Below the pieces are notes generated by a model. The model saw nothing but the letters and a program-made list of their open reading frames with translations. It made no database searches and was not told the origin of the DNA. A DNA stretch of 64,000 bases. Source: Isoalcanivorax indicus (GTDB lineage: Bacteria; Pseudomonadota; Gammaproteobacteria; Pseudomonadales; Alcanivoracaceae). The position numbers and the translations under genes were made by a program. Shown here one piece after another: positions 1 to 7,369 of the stretch (the stretch's first letter is position 1; every line of letters begins with the position of its first letter). Where the stretch lies: the NCBI RefSeq assembly GCF_003259185.1, contig NZ_QGMP01000001.1, forward strand, positions 1,922,001 through 1,986,000. The letters are read 5' to 3'.

Positions 1-105
1 CCCAACGAATACTGGGGCGTCGGTATGGACGACGCCCATTGGTGTGACAAATGCTGCATGACCTGCAGTGAAGGCAACCGCGCTCGCTTTACCCTGCATG
101 ACTGA
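1..105 (+). CDS. C-terminal end of an unknown protein
   Basis: This is the last 34 codons of a gene that begins before the window and stops with TGA at 103-105. The visible tail is rich in Trp, Asp and Cys and contains WCDKCCMTC, a CxxC...C cluster that could bind a metal or form disulfides. Codon third positions are mostly G or C, as in neighbouring genes, which supports it being real coding sequence. It converges with the hydrolase gene ending at 124. I do not recognise the family from so short a piece. Confidence 0.55.
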   Translation, partial: PNEYWGVGMDDAHWCDKCCMTCSEGNRARFTLHD

Positions 106-123
106 CCGCGCCGAGGTCAGCCG

Positions 124-1836
124 TCAGTCACAGCCGGCCAACAGGCCATCGCAGGTCTGACGGCGACCCGCGCGATCCGTAAAGTCACGAGCGCTGGCGT
201 GATAAAAACTCCAGCGCTCCGACCAGTCCTCATCGGCCAGCAGCCGGGCATCTGCATCATCAAAACCCGGCTCCCCCGGCTGCTTCAGATAGCGATCAAA
301 CCAGGCCAGCGTATAGTGCTGCGCCATCGGCAAGCCCCACCCGCCCACGCAACGTCCCTGCTCGATGCGCGGGCACCAGGAGGTCGTGGGAAAGCTCGGC
401 AACAAGGACCACTCGTAATGCGAACTGCCCCGAATGGTGAAGCCGAAGGCGGGCACCTCCGCCGCCTGCCAGGCATCGAACCAGCCCAGGCGCGCACGCG
501 GCTCAGGTGGCGAGCTGAACGGCACTGGCGTCAGACCGTATTCGGAATCCTGGCTCATCATCGGCACCCGGGGCACAAACACCGGCCGCTCGACATCGCC
601 CCCCAACAGACCGAAGACCAGGCTGAGCGGGCTGCCACCGCCGCCACCCTCGGCAGGCACGCTGGCCGGCGGCGTCGCCGCACCGTCCCAGGCCACGGCC
701 ACTTTCACCGGGTTCTCCACGTCGAGCTGGCCGTCCCAGGGATCAGCACCGACCCCGCCCAGCCCCTGCACCACCGACACCCCGGTACCGCCCAGTGAAT
801 GCCCGGCAATGCCCAGACGCTCGGCGTCGATATGATCGTGATAAGGGTTGAAGGCGGTCACCGGCGTAGGCCAGGTCCCCGCGCAGGTGTCGTTATGCGG
901 ATACGGTTGCTCCGGCGCGGAGCGGAAGAAGTCGATGGCGTCCACCAGCCCTTCCCAGAACACCGCCGGATTGAAGTTGCTGCCCTGGACACCCTGCGGC
1001 GTGGTCAGATCAGAACGGCCCTGACCGCGCGGATCAAAGGTCAGCACCACATAGCCATTCTCCACCAGCATCTGCGCCGCCCACCAGTAGAGCGTCTCCG
1101 GTGCCTGCACCGAACCGTTCTGGATCACCACACCCGGCAGCGTGGCGCCCGCCGGGGTATTCAGCGGACGCCAGACCCGACCGGACAGCCGCGCACATTC
1201 CCGGTCGTAGAACACCACCGGCTCTACCGTGCCAACACTGCCGTAGAAGCTGTCCACACCCGGATAGCGGAACGGGTCCCCGGCGCACTGTGCTGCCCAA
1301 CTGGTGCACAGCGGCGTCACCGGCGTATTGCCGAGCAGGCCGATGGCCGCCATGGGGTCGTTCTGCAGGGCCTCGGCGGTGTCCGTCACCGTATCCTGCA
1401 CCAGCGTCAGCAGCGCCTGCGGGTCCGTCAGGTTATTGACGATCCCCCCCAGCAAGCCCGTGATGCCGCCCAGCAGCCAGGTGTTATCCGCCGCCGCGCG
1501 CTCGGTAAAGCTGGCCGCATTGGCCAGGCTCTGGCTGGTCCAGCGCAGCATAAAGGCCGGGCTGGTGACCTGCTCCACGGGTGCTTCCAGCACGCGTGCA
1601 TAATTCTCCGCCTCGCGGGCGTACCACTCGGGCGACGGGAAGGCCGGGCCCTGCGCCTGCGCCGCATCATCATCGGCTATCGGGTCATCATGTCCGGGCG
1701 CGTCTTGCTCCGGCGCATCGGTACGCGGGCCGCCGTCATCCGGGGCCGCAGACAGGTTGTCGCTGCTGCTGCCACCGCAGGCGGACAACAGAAACAGAGT
1801 GAGCGTGGCGACGCCCAGCGTGGACAGGTAGCGCAT
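124..1836 (-). CDS. Secreted alpha/beta-hydrolase lipoprotein
   Basis: A 570-residue putative esterase or lipase exported as a lipoprotein. The N-terminus has a signal peptide ending in the lipobox LSAC with Cys20, followed by a Ser/Gly/Asp-rich linker to about residue 65. The hydrolase fold follows, with a DPRGQGRSD turn near 268-276 and the nucleophile elbow GHSLGG with Ser347. A conserved-looking SSHYEW near the C-terminus could hold the catalytic His. The substrate is not evident. The N-terminal 130 residues before the fold are extra relative to simple esterases and may shield or target the enzyme. Start at 1836 gives a clean signal peptide. It stands alone, with no obvious operon partner. 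Confidence 0.85.
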   Translation of the reverse strand: MRYLSTLGVATLTLFLLSACGGSSSDNLSAAPDDGGPRTDAPEQDAPGHDDPIADDDAAQAQGPAFPSPEWYAREAENYARVLEAPVEQVTSPAFMLRWTSQSLANAASFTERAAADNTWLLGGITGLLGGIVNNLTDPQALLTLVQDTVTDTAEALQNDPMAAIGLLGNTPVTPLCTSWAAQCAGDPFRYPGVDSFYGSVGTVEPVVFYDRECARLSGRVWRPLNTPAGATLPGVVIQNGSVQAPETLYWWAAQMLVENGYVVLTFDPRGQGRSDLTTPQGVQGSNFNPAVFWEGLVDAIDFFRSAPEQPYPHNDTCAGTWPTPVTAFNPYHDHIDAERLGIAGHSLGGTGVSVVQGLGGVGADPWDGQLDVENPVKVAVAWDGAATPPASVPAEGGGGGSPLSLVFGLLGGDVERPVFVPRVPMMSQDSEYGLTPVPFSSPPEPRARLGWFDAWQAAEVPAFGFTIRGSSHYEWSLLPSFPTTSWCPRIEQGRCVGGWGLPMAQHYTLAWFDRYLKQPGEPGFDDADARLLADEDWSERWSFYHASARDFTDRAGRRQTCDGLLAGCD

Positions 1837-1988
1837 AATCTCGATCCGGTTGTTGTTTTAAATCGAGTATCCGCGCCCTGCCACCAGGCTCAATTACCCT
1901 GCGTTGGCTTTATGTTGGTGATTGGTACGCCCGTGCGCCCTCACGGCTATTGATGCCAGTGGCCCGCGCGATTAAACTCTCGCGCTTC

Positions 1989-2064
1989 GCCGGTGTAGCT
2001 CAGTTGGTAGAGCAGCGCATTCGTAATGCGAAGGTCGTAGGTTCGACTCCTATCTCCGGCACCA
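1989..2064 (+). tRNA. tRNA-Thr (anticodon CGT)
   Basis: A 76-nt tRNA with encoded CCA. The D arm GCTC/GAGC, anticodon loop TTCGTAA with CGT at 2022-2024, and T arm GTAGG-TTCGACT-CCTAT are all standard and closely match the E. coli tRNA-Thr(CGU) body. The acceptor stem GCCGGTG/CTCCGGC pairs except for a U6-U67 mismatch, and position 27-43 is G-A. A Rho-independent terminator follows 25 bases downstream. Confidence 0.95.
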
Positions 2065-2088
2065 TATTCAAATGCTCGATCGGCAACT

Positions 2089-2122
2089 GGCCTCGGCGAA
2101 TGCGTCGGGGCCTTTTGTTTTT
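2089..2122 (+). terminator. Terminator after tRNA-Thr
   Basis: A ten-pair stem (2089-2098 with 2103-2112, two G-U pairs) with an AATG loop is followed by TTTTGTTTTT at 2113-2122. It ends the tRNA transcript and abuts the stop codon of the opposing yhaV gene. Confidence 0.8.
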
Positions 2123-2616
2123 CAGGGAAATGAGTCCCGCAACCGCTGCGAGGCTTTCTGCGCCTCTGCCAGGAGCTGATCCCAGTCATCCGGTGGGTGC
2201 CCGCTTTCCAGCATCTTGCGGAAGACCCGGTAGGCGTCGTCGCTGCTTTCATAGGCACGCTTGGTGCCTTCGTCATTCACCCAGGCGTAGACGATCACCT
2301 TACTCGCGGCATGGTAGCGGAAGAAAAGCCGGTATTGCTGGAAGAACTTGGCCCGGAACCAGTGCTTGTGATCGCCACCGAGCGTCCCACCCTGGCGGTA
2401 CTCGGATCGAGTCGGGTCTTGAGGGATGACATCGAAGGCCAGCCTGATGATCGCGGCCAGTCGTTTACTGGCATTCTTCCTGACATACCCGACGGGGTCC
2501 TTCTGCTTCAGGCTACCAACCTGCCGCTCTAGCGCCTCAATCTGCGCCAGGAAGAGCGGATGAGCAAACACGGTCCAGCCATGAATGACCAGGGGCTCAG
2601 GCTTCCCTGGACTCAT
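2122..2616 (-). CDS. yhaV: YhaV-type toxin of a PrlF-YhaV module
   Basis: A 164-residue protein with the length and sequence of YhaV toxins, ribosome-associated RNases of the RelE/ParE-like superfamily. Recognisable family blocks are the N-terminal INGW-like IHGWTVF, the central HKHWFRAKFFQQYRLFFR, and YAWVNDEGTKRAYES in the C-terminal half. It overlaps the upstream antitoxin gene by four bases (ATGA, 2613-2616), so the pair is translationally coupled in the usual antitoxin-first order. Base composition matches the chromosome. Assignment to family is by sequence; activity is inferred. Confidence 0.9.
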   Translation of the reverse strand: MSPGKPEPLVIHGWTVFAHPLFLAQIEALERQVGSLKQKDPVGYVRKNASKRLAAIIRLAFDVIPQDPTRSEYRQGGTLGGDHKHWFRAKFFQQYRLFFRYHAASKVIVYAWVNDEGTKRAYESSDDAYRVFRKMLESGHPPDDWDQLLAEAQKASQRLRDSFP

Positions 2617-2942
2617 TCATCGTCTTCCGACAAAGCGGCATCAAGGTCCACCTCTACGCCACTGACCAGCGACTGGAGCCGCTGAGCGAGACCGGCATCC
2701 ACGGCTTGCAGCCGCTCGGGATGGCGAGCAATGTCGGCGGCCAGGAAGCCCAAGAACTGACCGAGCACCGGATCCTCATCGCCTGGCGCTTCGGCGCGTG
2801 TCAGCACCACCTCTCCGCCGGGGCGGATGGTGTAGTGGATCTTGTCGCGCTTGCCCAGCTTGAGGGCGCGGCGCACGGTTTCCGGCACGGTGGTCTGGTA
2901 GCGGTCGGTGAGTGTGGATTCGACTTCGAGGGTCGCGGACAT
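2613..2942 (-). CDS. prlF: PrlF/SohA-type antitoxin
   Basis: A 109-residue AbrB/MazE-like (swapped-hairpin) antitoxin. The N-terminal DNA-binding domain is visible as STLTDRYQTTVPETVRRAL, then KLGKRDKIHYTIRPGGEVVL. The C-terminal half (about 55-109) is the acidic toxin-binding tail, ending SEDDE. A GGAG ribosome site lies eight bases before the ATG at 2942. It is expected to neutralise YhaV and repress its own promoter, and the double palindrome at 2980-3015 is well placed for that. Confidence 0.9.
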   Translation of the reverse strand: MSATLEVESTLTDRYQTTVPETVRRALKLGKRDKIHYTIRPGGEVVLTRAEAPGDEDPVLGQFLGFLAADIARHPERLQAVDAGLAQRLQSLVSGVEVDLDAALSEDDE

Positions 2943-2974
2943 GGCAGTCTCCGGCGGATCTGGGCGATATCCGG

Positions 2975-3015
2975 ATGGTAATGCGGTCGCATTGCCATGT
3001 CAATGCAACTGCATT
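2975..3015 (-). promoter_or_regulatory. prlF-yhaV promoter with two palindromic operators
   Basis: On the minus strand a perfect -35 TTGACA (2998-3003) is followed by a 17-base spacer and a -10-like TACCAT (2975-2980). Two near-identical palindromes flank and overlap it: AATGCGGTCGCATT at 2980-2993 lies within the spacer and AATGCAACTGCATT at 3002-3015 overlaps the upstream edge of the -35. They are 22 bases apart centre to centre, about two helical turns, so two repressor dimers could sit on one DNA face. The ATG of prlF is about 33 bases downstream of the -10. Confidence 0.75.
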
Positions 3016-3147
3016 ACCGCGAGAGGCCCCGACAGCCTCAATGGGTATTGATAGGCGGTGACGAGAGAATGCTACTTTCTTAAGCAACCCTACTTTTCGG
3101 GGGGATTACCCACCGGACCTTGCTGGACGAGCACTTCCGCAATTCGA

Positions 3148-5538
3148 CTAACTTAGAATCGAAACATACTCACCAATAACCCTTAAATCTATGGCTTGAT
3201 CTTCCGTCAATGGAATGTCCTTGTACCCAAGCGCACTCGTTTTTGGTCTAAGTATGATTCTAGAGTGGCGCCATCCTCCATCCTCAGTATAAGCCTTATC
3301 ACTATGATACTCCTTAACCGTGTAATGACCTCCCTGCTCAACATCCTGAATGTCTCTGTGTTGCACCAAAACAATCTTTCCTTCGCGAGAACCACCAGGG
3401 TCGGCTTTAAAAAGGCACCATGATCCATTGGGAATTCGCCGATTCATGGACTCGCCCAAGACCTGTGCTACAAAGTATCCATCGGACATACGAATATGTT
3501 CCGGTAGTTCAACCCAGTCAAAATCACCCGAAGCTTGGTATTCACTGAAATCACCAGCGGCGATTTTCAGGTTATACACAGGCACGGAGTTTATATAGGG
3601 CCTAACATCCTTCGCTGGTAAGATATTCAGGTTCAACCCAGGATATTTTTCTTCCAGAGTTATTTCTTTTACTTGTCGAGCCTGATCTATCAATTTTGAA
3701 AAGTGCTCGTTAGTTTCTCGGTCGGTGCAAAACAAATAGCAGCCCTTTTGCCCTCGCGTCATCAGTGTTCGATATGTATTCTTAACAATATCGTCGACAA
3801 CTCTGGCTGCGTCTTCAGGATTTTCCTTCAAGAGCTTTTTGTAGCCCCTGATAGTTTTATCCCTACCATCTCTCTTGCCTGCATCGGTAATAATCTTGCC
3901 ATTGCGTACGACCAAATCAGGGCCGATAATCACTCCAATGTAATCTACTTCCAGACCTTGACATGTATGGATGCAACCTATCTCTCTAACAGACTCTGGT
4001 GAAATAATCCACAGGCTACCATCATTCGTCAAATTCCATTGCGCCTCAAAACCATATTCTGGAATCTGGATGTCCATTGCGTTTTTATCTTTCTTACTTG
4101 CCCACTTCCAGCAATACCCGGCAACTAATCGAGCCTTATTATTAATAGCATTCTTCCTGAAAATTTCATCGCGCAAAACGATAGGCGAGTCGAACACTTT
4201 GAAATCGTAATCGATATTATCAAGCGTAGTGTTTGCCGTGTCTCGTATCTGTAAAGATGAGTCAAGCCATGCAAGATACCCATCTGAGCCATTGCAGCGG
4301 AATTGAGACTTTAATTCCATACGGGAAACGTTCGCACCCAGCTTACTCGACCAATATTCAATCTCCTCAAGCGAACCTATGTCGTTCAGGGTTACACGCT
4401 GCTTTTCATCAATAAAAAATACTGAGAGCTTAGATGCATTAATGATTTCCTTTATCTGGTGTTCACCTTGGTTCCCGTAAAGACCTGACTTTTCATTTAA
4501 TCGGTGGGCTTCATCAACAATCAGCGCATCAAAGAAATTAGTTTCCGCTCCAATATAAGAACCTGAGCCTTTGAACATGTTGTTGATCTTTGTTTTAGTC
4601 ATGGTCCCGGTCAATTTTGCAGCAAACACAGCCCGAGGCGCTGCGTTCTTAGAAACATACTGGGCATTCATTTCTCGCTTGGTAAGCTCGACCAGTAAAT
4701 TGATGGCGACCACTGATTTTCCTGTACCCGGCCCACCCTCAACAATCAGCACCTGCTTCCTGCCTTTGTTCGCCTTATGTGCCAGATCAATAGCGGCCTC
4801 ATAAACCAGCTTCTGATCATCAATCATCAGAAACTCCTGATTACCACTTAACATTGAGACGAGACTATCTGCCAACCCCTTTGAAGGCTTGATTCTGCCA
4901 TGCTCGATACGATACATGATGTTATCGCTATCGCCGTATCTGACATACTTTTTGAGAAAATCAGCTAGTTTTTTTGCATCTTTTGAAATGAAAATAGGTG
5001 CCTTACTGGTGTGTGCTATATAAAAAGGGTCATTAATCGCCGAGTCGGAAATCAAGTTATGCAGATAGGCACAAGGCATTATTCTTATATCTTCTTGCCG
5101 AACGGTTTCATTGTAGTCCTCGATCAAAGCCGCATATGTCCAAGCTTGATAGGAGGGGTGACTAGTTTCCCTTTCACCTCCGGCCAAAAAGGTTCTTACT
5201 ATGCCATCCTTGCTTGTCTTTTTTACTTCACTCCATTGCTTGAGCTCGATGATTACAGCAGTCTCGCGTTTTTTCTCATCTTTTCCCGTCAGAATAAAAT
5301 CGATGCGCTTGCTAGTTAGAGGCAGCACATATTCAATCGAAACACCAGAGTCATGCGGAATATCTGGATCAATAAGAATCTTGAACATGTACTGCATGGA
5401 ATTCTTCCATGAAAGAACTTCATTTTTTGATGGGCGCTTTAGTAGCTTCCTTTCAAATTCTGTCAAAATGATACTTTCTATAGCATTCGCGCCGACATCT
5501 TCGATAAATTTTTTCTTATTCCCACTGTATACCAGCAT
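3148..5538 (-). CDS. PD-(D/E)XK nuclease - Schlafen-group-3 (DUF2075) helicase - S24 peptidase fusion
   Basis: A 796-residue three-part protein. (1) Residues about 60-135 look like a PD-(D/E)XK nuclease: KRIDFIL with Asp80, then VIIELKQW with Glu98 and Lys100, then HPSYQAW. (2) Residues about 260-640 are the DUF2075 helicase/ATPase (Pfam now calls it Schlafen group 3): Walker A GGPGTGKS 268-275, Walker B IVDEAHR 340-346, QFRC 412-415 and HTCQGLE 524-530. (3) Residues about 655-796 match the LexA/UmuD S24 fold: a possible Ala661-Gly662 self-cleavage site in AAGDF, Ser697 in GESM and Lys742 in YTVKEY, the expected Ser/Lys dyad. The gene is AT-rich against its surroundings and starts two bases after the MazG-like gene. 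A DNA-acting antiviral or damage-responsive role is inference; I know no characterised protein with this architecture. Confidence 0.88.
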   Translation of the reverse strand: MLVYSGNKKKFIEDVGANAIESIILTEFERKLLKRPSKNEVLSWKNSMQYMFKILIDPDIPHDSGVSIEYVLPLTSKRIDFILTGKDEKKRETAVIIELKQWSEVKKTSKDGIVRTFLAGGERETSHPSYQAWTYAALIEDYNETVRQEDIRIMPCAYLHNLISDSAINDPFYIAHTSKAPIFISKDAKKLADFLKKYVRYGDSDNIMYRIEHGRIKPSKGLADSLVSMLSGNQEFLMIDDQKLVYEAAIDLAHKANKGRKQVLIVEGGPGTGKSVVAINLLVELTKREMNAQYVSKNAAPRAVFAAKLTGTMTKTKINNMFKGSGSYIGAETNFFDALIVDEAHRLNEKSGLYGNQGEHQIKEIINASKLSVFFIDEKQRVTLNDIGSLEEIEYWSSKLGANVSRMELKSQFRCNGSDGYLAWLDSSLQIRDTANTTLDNIDYDFKVFDSPIVLRDEIFRKNAINNKARLVAGYCWKWASKKDKNAMDIQIPEYGFEAQWNLTNDGSLWIISPESVREIGCIHTCQGLEVDYIGVIIGPDLVVRNGKIITDAGKRDGRDKTIRGYKKLLKENPEDAARVVDDIVKNTYRTLMTRGQKGCYLFCTDRETNEHFSKLIDQARQVKEITLEEKYPGLNLNILPAKDVRPYINSVPVYNLKIAAGDFSEYQASGDFDWVELPEHIRMSDGYFVAQVLGESMNRRIPNGSWCLFKADPGGSREGKIVLVQHRDIQDVEQGGHYTVKEYHSDKAYTEDGGWRHSRIILRPKTSALGYKDIPLTEDQAIDLRVIGEYVSILS

Positions 5539-5540
5539 GA

Positions 5541-5888
5541 TTAATATTCCGTATACTTCTTGGAGCTACCCTTAACTTTATCTACCGGGTATTTATTTTC
5601 ATTTATAATTATTTTGTTTTTAGCCACTTCCAGTAAATCAACACCCAGCCTGTCTGCCAACCTGAGCAAGTAAAGAAAAACATCCGCCACCTCCTCCTCC
5701 ACGGCCTTACGCTGCTCCCGTGTTAGATTATTTGACTGTTCTTCCGTGAGCCACTGAAACAATTCTAATAACTCGCCAACCTCACCTGCCAAAGCCATTG
5801 ACAGATTTTTGGGAGAGTGAAATTGGTCCCAATCACGTGCTAGCGCAAACTGACTAAGCTTTTCTTTGATTTCATCTATATCATTCAT
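5541..5888 (-). CDS. MazG-like nucleotide pyrophosphohydrolase
   Basis: A 115-residue all-alpha NTP pyrophosphohydrolase of the MazG/RS21-C6 (dCTPase) type, which hydrolyses (d)NTPs to monophosphate and pyrophosphate using Mg2+. The metal-binding pattern is complete: Glu36 and Glu39 in GEVGELLE, and Glu66 and Asp69 in EEEVADVFLY. A conserved WDQFH near residue 20 fits the substrate-binding segment. Length is typical of the single-domain subfamily. It is AT-rich and sits directly upstream of the nuclease-helicase gene with a two-base gap, so the two are almost certainly co-expressed. Nucleotide depletion during infection or stress is a reasonable but unproven role. Confidence 0.9.
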   Translation of the reverse strand: MNDIDEIKEKLSQFALARDWDQFHSPKNLSMALAGEVGELLELFQWLTEEQSNNLTREQRKAVEEEVADVFLYLLRLADRLGVDLLEVAKNKIIINENKYPVDKVKGSSKKYTEY

Positions 5889-5902
5889 CGCTAATTTTCA
5901 CT

Positions 5903-6106
5903 TTAGGGCTGGCCTTCCTTCGATTGATTTGAAATTTGGAACTCTAACAGATCACCGATCTGCGCAACCTAATAATAGACAGATTCTTTCTATCGTTTCC
6001 AAATCTACTTTTGAGCAGTTTCTTTATAGAGCAGCGTAACCGTTGCCCGGCTAAGGCCAGTTTTTCTGGCAACGTCGGCAATATGCAGCTTGAGTTCACC
6101 CATCAT
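5903..6106 (-). pseudogene. Small XRE/Cro-type HTH regulator broken by two compensating frameshifts
   Basis: Reading leftward from 6106, MMGELKLHIADVARKTGLSR and ATVTLLYKETAQK match short HTH proteins of about 70 residues, then a TAG stops the frame at 6005. The family sequence resumes one frame over as VDLETIERICLLLGC, then returns to the first frame near 5961-5966 as QIGDLLEFQISNQSKEGQP, ending in TAA at 5903-5905. One missing base near 6005-6009 (in CAAAAG) and one extra near 5965 explain it. The usual N-terminal residues before SRMMGE also lack a start codon in frame. The remnant ends 14 bases before the MazG-like start, so it was probably the first gene and regulator of that operon. Recent decay or sequencing error are both possible. 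Confidence 0.75.
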
Positions 6107-6257
6107 TCGGGATGGTTTTCGGTATTCACGGAGACTCCCTGTATTGTTATGGCTACTGCTACAGGCGCGGCTGCCTTCCTGTGGCCGAACCGAGCGGTCC
6201 TGGCGGCAAAGGCAGTGACCGCCCGTGTCCGGGAAAGCGGACATGCTACTACGAAGG

Positions 6258-6887
6258 TTAACCTGGCTCCAGGCAAGCACCGAGGATCGGACGCGCCCAC
6301 TCCGGCGTGCGCTCCATCTGCTCCGGGGTATCCGGCCACACCAACCTCCCCTCCTCAATCCGCGCCACCGGCAACGGATCAGGAATCGGTGTGCCGGGCG
6401 GCACGGTGTGGCTGTTATCGAACAAATTGACACGCTGCACGTGGGGCAGCAGGCCGATCAGGTTGGCGCGGGCGCTGTCGAAGCGGGCGCGAATCTTGTC
6501 TTCGGGGATGTCGTGGCCGCCGACTGCGACGCGGGCCAGGACGCGCTCACGGTGCAGAGCCGGTGAGGTCAGGCCGCAGAACCAGATCAGGACGTCATGG
6601 GTCTGGGTCGCGGCGAGAATGCGCTGCGGCAATGTATTGCCGCCCAGGGTGGTTTCCAGGGCGTGGTGTTCTCCGGCGGCCAGCGCCTGATCCAGGCGCC
6701 TGACGCCTTCCTGCCAGGCCAGCGCGTTGGCCTGTTGCTGCGGGCAGCCGGTGGCGTCTCTGAGTTCCCGGGCAAAGGTGTCGGGGTTAAACCAGTCGAG
6801 GCCCTGCCGACGAATCAGATGGCCGCCAATAGAACTCTTGCCGGCGCCATTGACCCCCGCCAGCACGAACAGGACCGGGCGCGCCAC
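6258..6887 (-). CDS. Zeta-toxin-like P-loop kinase
   Basis: A 209-residue P-loop protein of the zeta toxin/AAA family. Zeta toxins phosphorylate UDP-N-acetylglucosamine and block wall synthesis. The Walker A GVNGAGKSS is at residues 11-19, the FNPDTFARE segment follows where zeta enzymes place their catalytic Asp, and the central ALETTLGG and FCGLTSP resemble substrate-pocket strands. The start is GTG at 6887, overlapping the last base of the Phd-like gene's TAG (TAGTG), so translation is coupled to the antitoxin. GC content matches the chromosome. The substrate in this subfamily is not proven. Confidence 0.82.
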   Translation of the reverse strand: MARPVLFVLAGVNGAGKSSIGGHLIRRQGLDWFNPDTFARELRDATGCPQQQANALAWQEGVRRLDQALAAGEHHALETTLGGNTLPQRILAATQTHDVLIWFCGLTSPALHRERVLARVAVGGHDIPEDKIRARFDSARANLIGLLPHVQRVNLFDNSHTVPPGTPIPDPLPVARIEEGRLVWPDTPEQMERTPEWARPILGACLEPG

Positions 6888-7234
6888 TAATGGCTCTCGC
6901 CAGCCCCGACGTCACCGCCCAGGGTGGCGGGATCATCCATCAGTGCCCGCAGGCGGTCTCCGGCATCGGCCTGCTTGAGTCCGGCCAGATGGGTGTCGAA
7001 ACGCTGGCGCAACTGCGCCAGGGCCGACGCCTGGGTGCTGTCTGCCTGCTTGAGCAGCTGCATCAGCTCGCTGTAGGCCTCGGCCGACAGGATCACGGCT
7101 TCCGGCTGGTTGTGGTTGGTCACCAGCAGGCGCCCGCGCTCGCGGACCGAGCGCATGACATCGCGCCAGCCCGCTCGCTTCAGGTCAGAAGCCGGGCGCC
7201 GGTCAAGTTCGTCAAACGCTGTATGGGTTGCCAT
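6887..7234 (-). CDS. Phd/YefM-type antitoxin
   Basis: A 115-residue antitoxin. The Phd/YefM fold is visible in RDVMRSVRERGRLLVTNHNQ and PEAVILSAEAYSELMQLL (about residues 25-65). The C-terminal half, rich in Gln, Ala, Asp and Leu, would bind the toxin. I chose the ATG at 7234, which has GAGGTG upstream, over an in-frame GTG at 7243. It precedes the zeta-like gene with a one-base overlap. Phd-type antitoxins usually pair with Doc or RelE-like toxins, so this partner is less common. Confidence 0.85.
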   Translation of the reverse strand: MATHTAFDELDRRPASDLKRAGWRDVMRSVRERGRLLVTNHNQPEAVILSAEAYSELMQLLKQADSTQASALAQLRQRFDTHLAGLKQADAGDRLRALMDDPATLGGDVGAGESH

Positions 7235-7321
7235 GGGGAGCACCTCGCTCGTTGCCTGACCCTGATACTAGGGCAAACGGGCAAATATGGCAAATTTACC
7301 CATTTTGGCCTATTGCCGAAC

Positions 7322-7347
7322 AAAAAAAGGCCCGCCAAAGCGGGCCT
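7322..7347 (-). terminator. Terminator of the AdeT/TatT operon
   Basis: An eight-pair GC-rich stem (AGGCCCGC 7328-7335 with GCGGGCCT 7340-7347, loop CAAA) is followed on the minus strand by a run of seven T (7322-7328). It lies 22 bases past the stop of the solute-binding protein gene. Confidence 0.9.
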
Positions 7348-7369
7348 CGAAGTTTATCAACAAGGCTAC

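Noticed and set aside
102..120. Hairpin CTGACC/GGTCAG between the first two genes
   Set aside because: Six pairs without a T run on either strand; too weak to call a terminator.
5889..6120. Search for a LexA box (CTGT-N8-ACAG) controlling the MazG-helicase operon
   Set aside because: No convincing match seen upstream of the MazG-like gene or the HTH remnant.
6951..6962. A short match to the tRNA-Thr 3' end (TCTCCGGCA) as a possible attachment-site copy
   Set aside because: Only nine bases, inside the Phd-like coding sequence, and no integrase is present.
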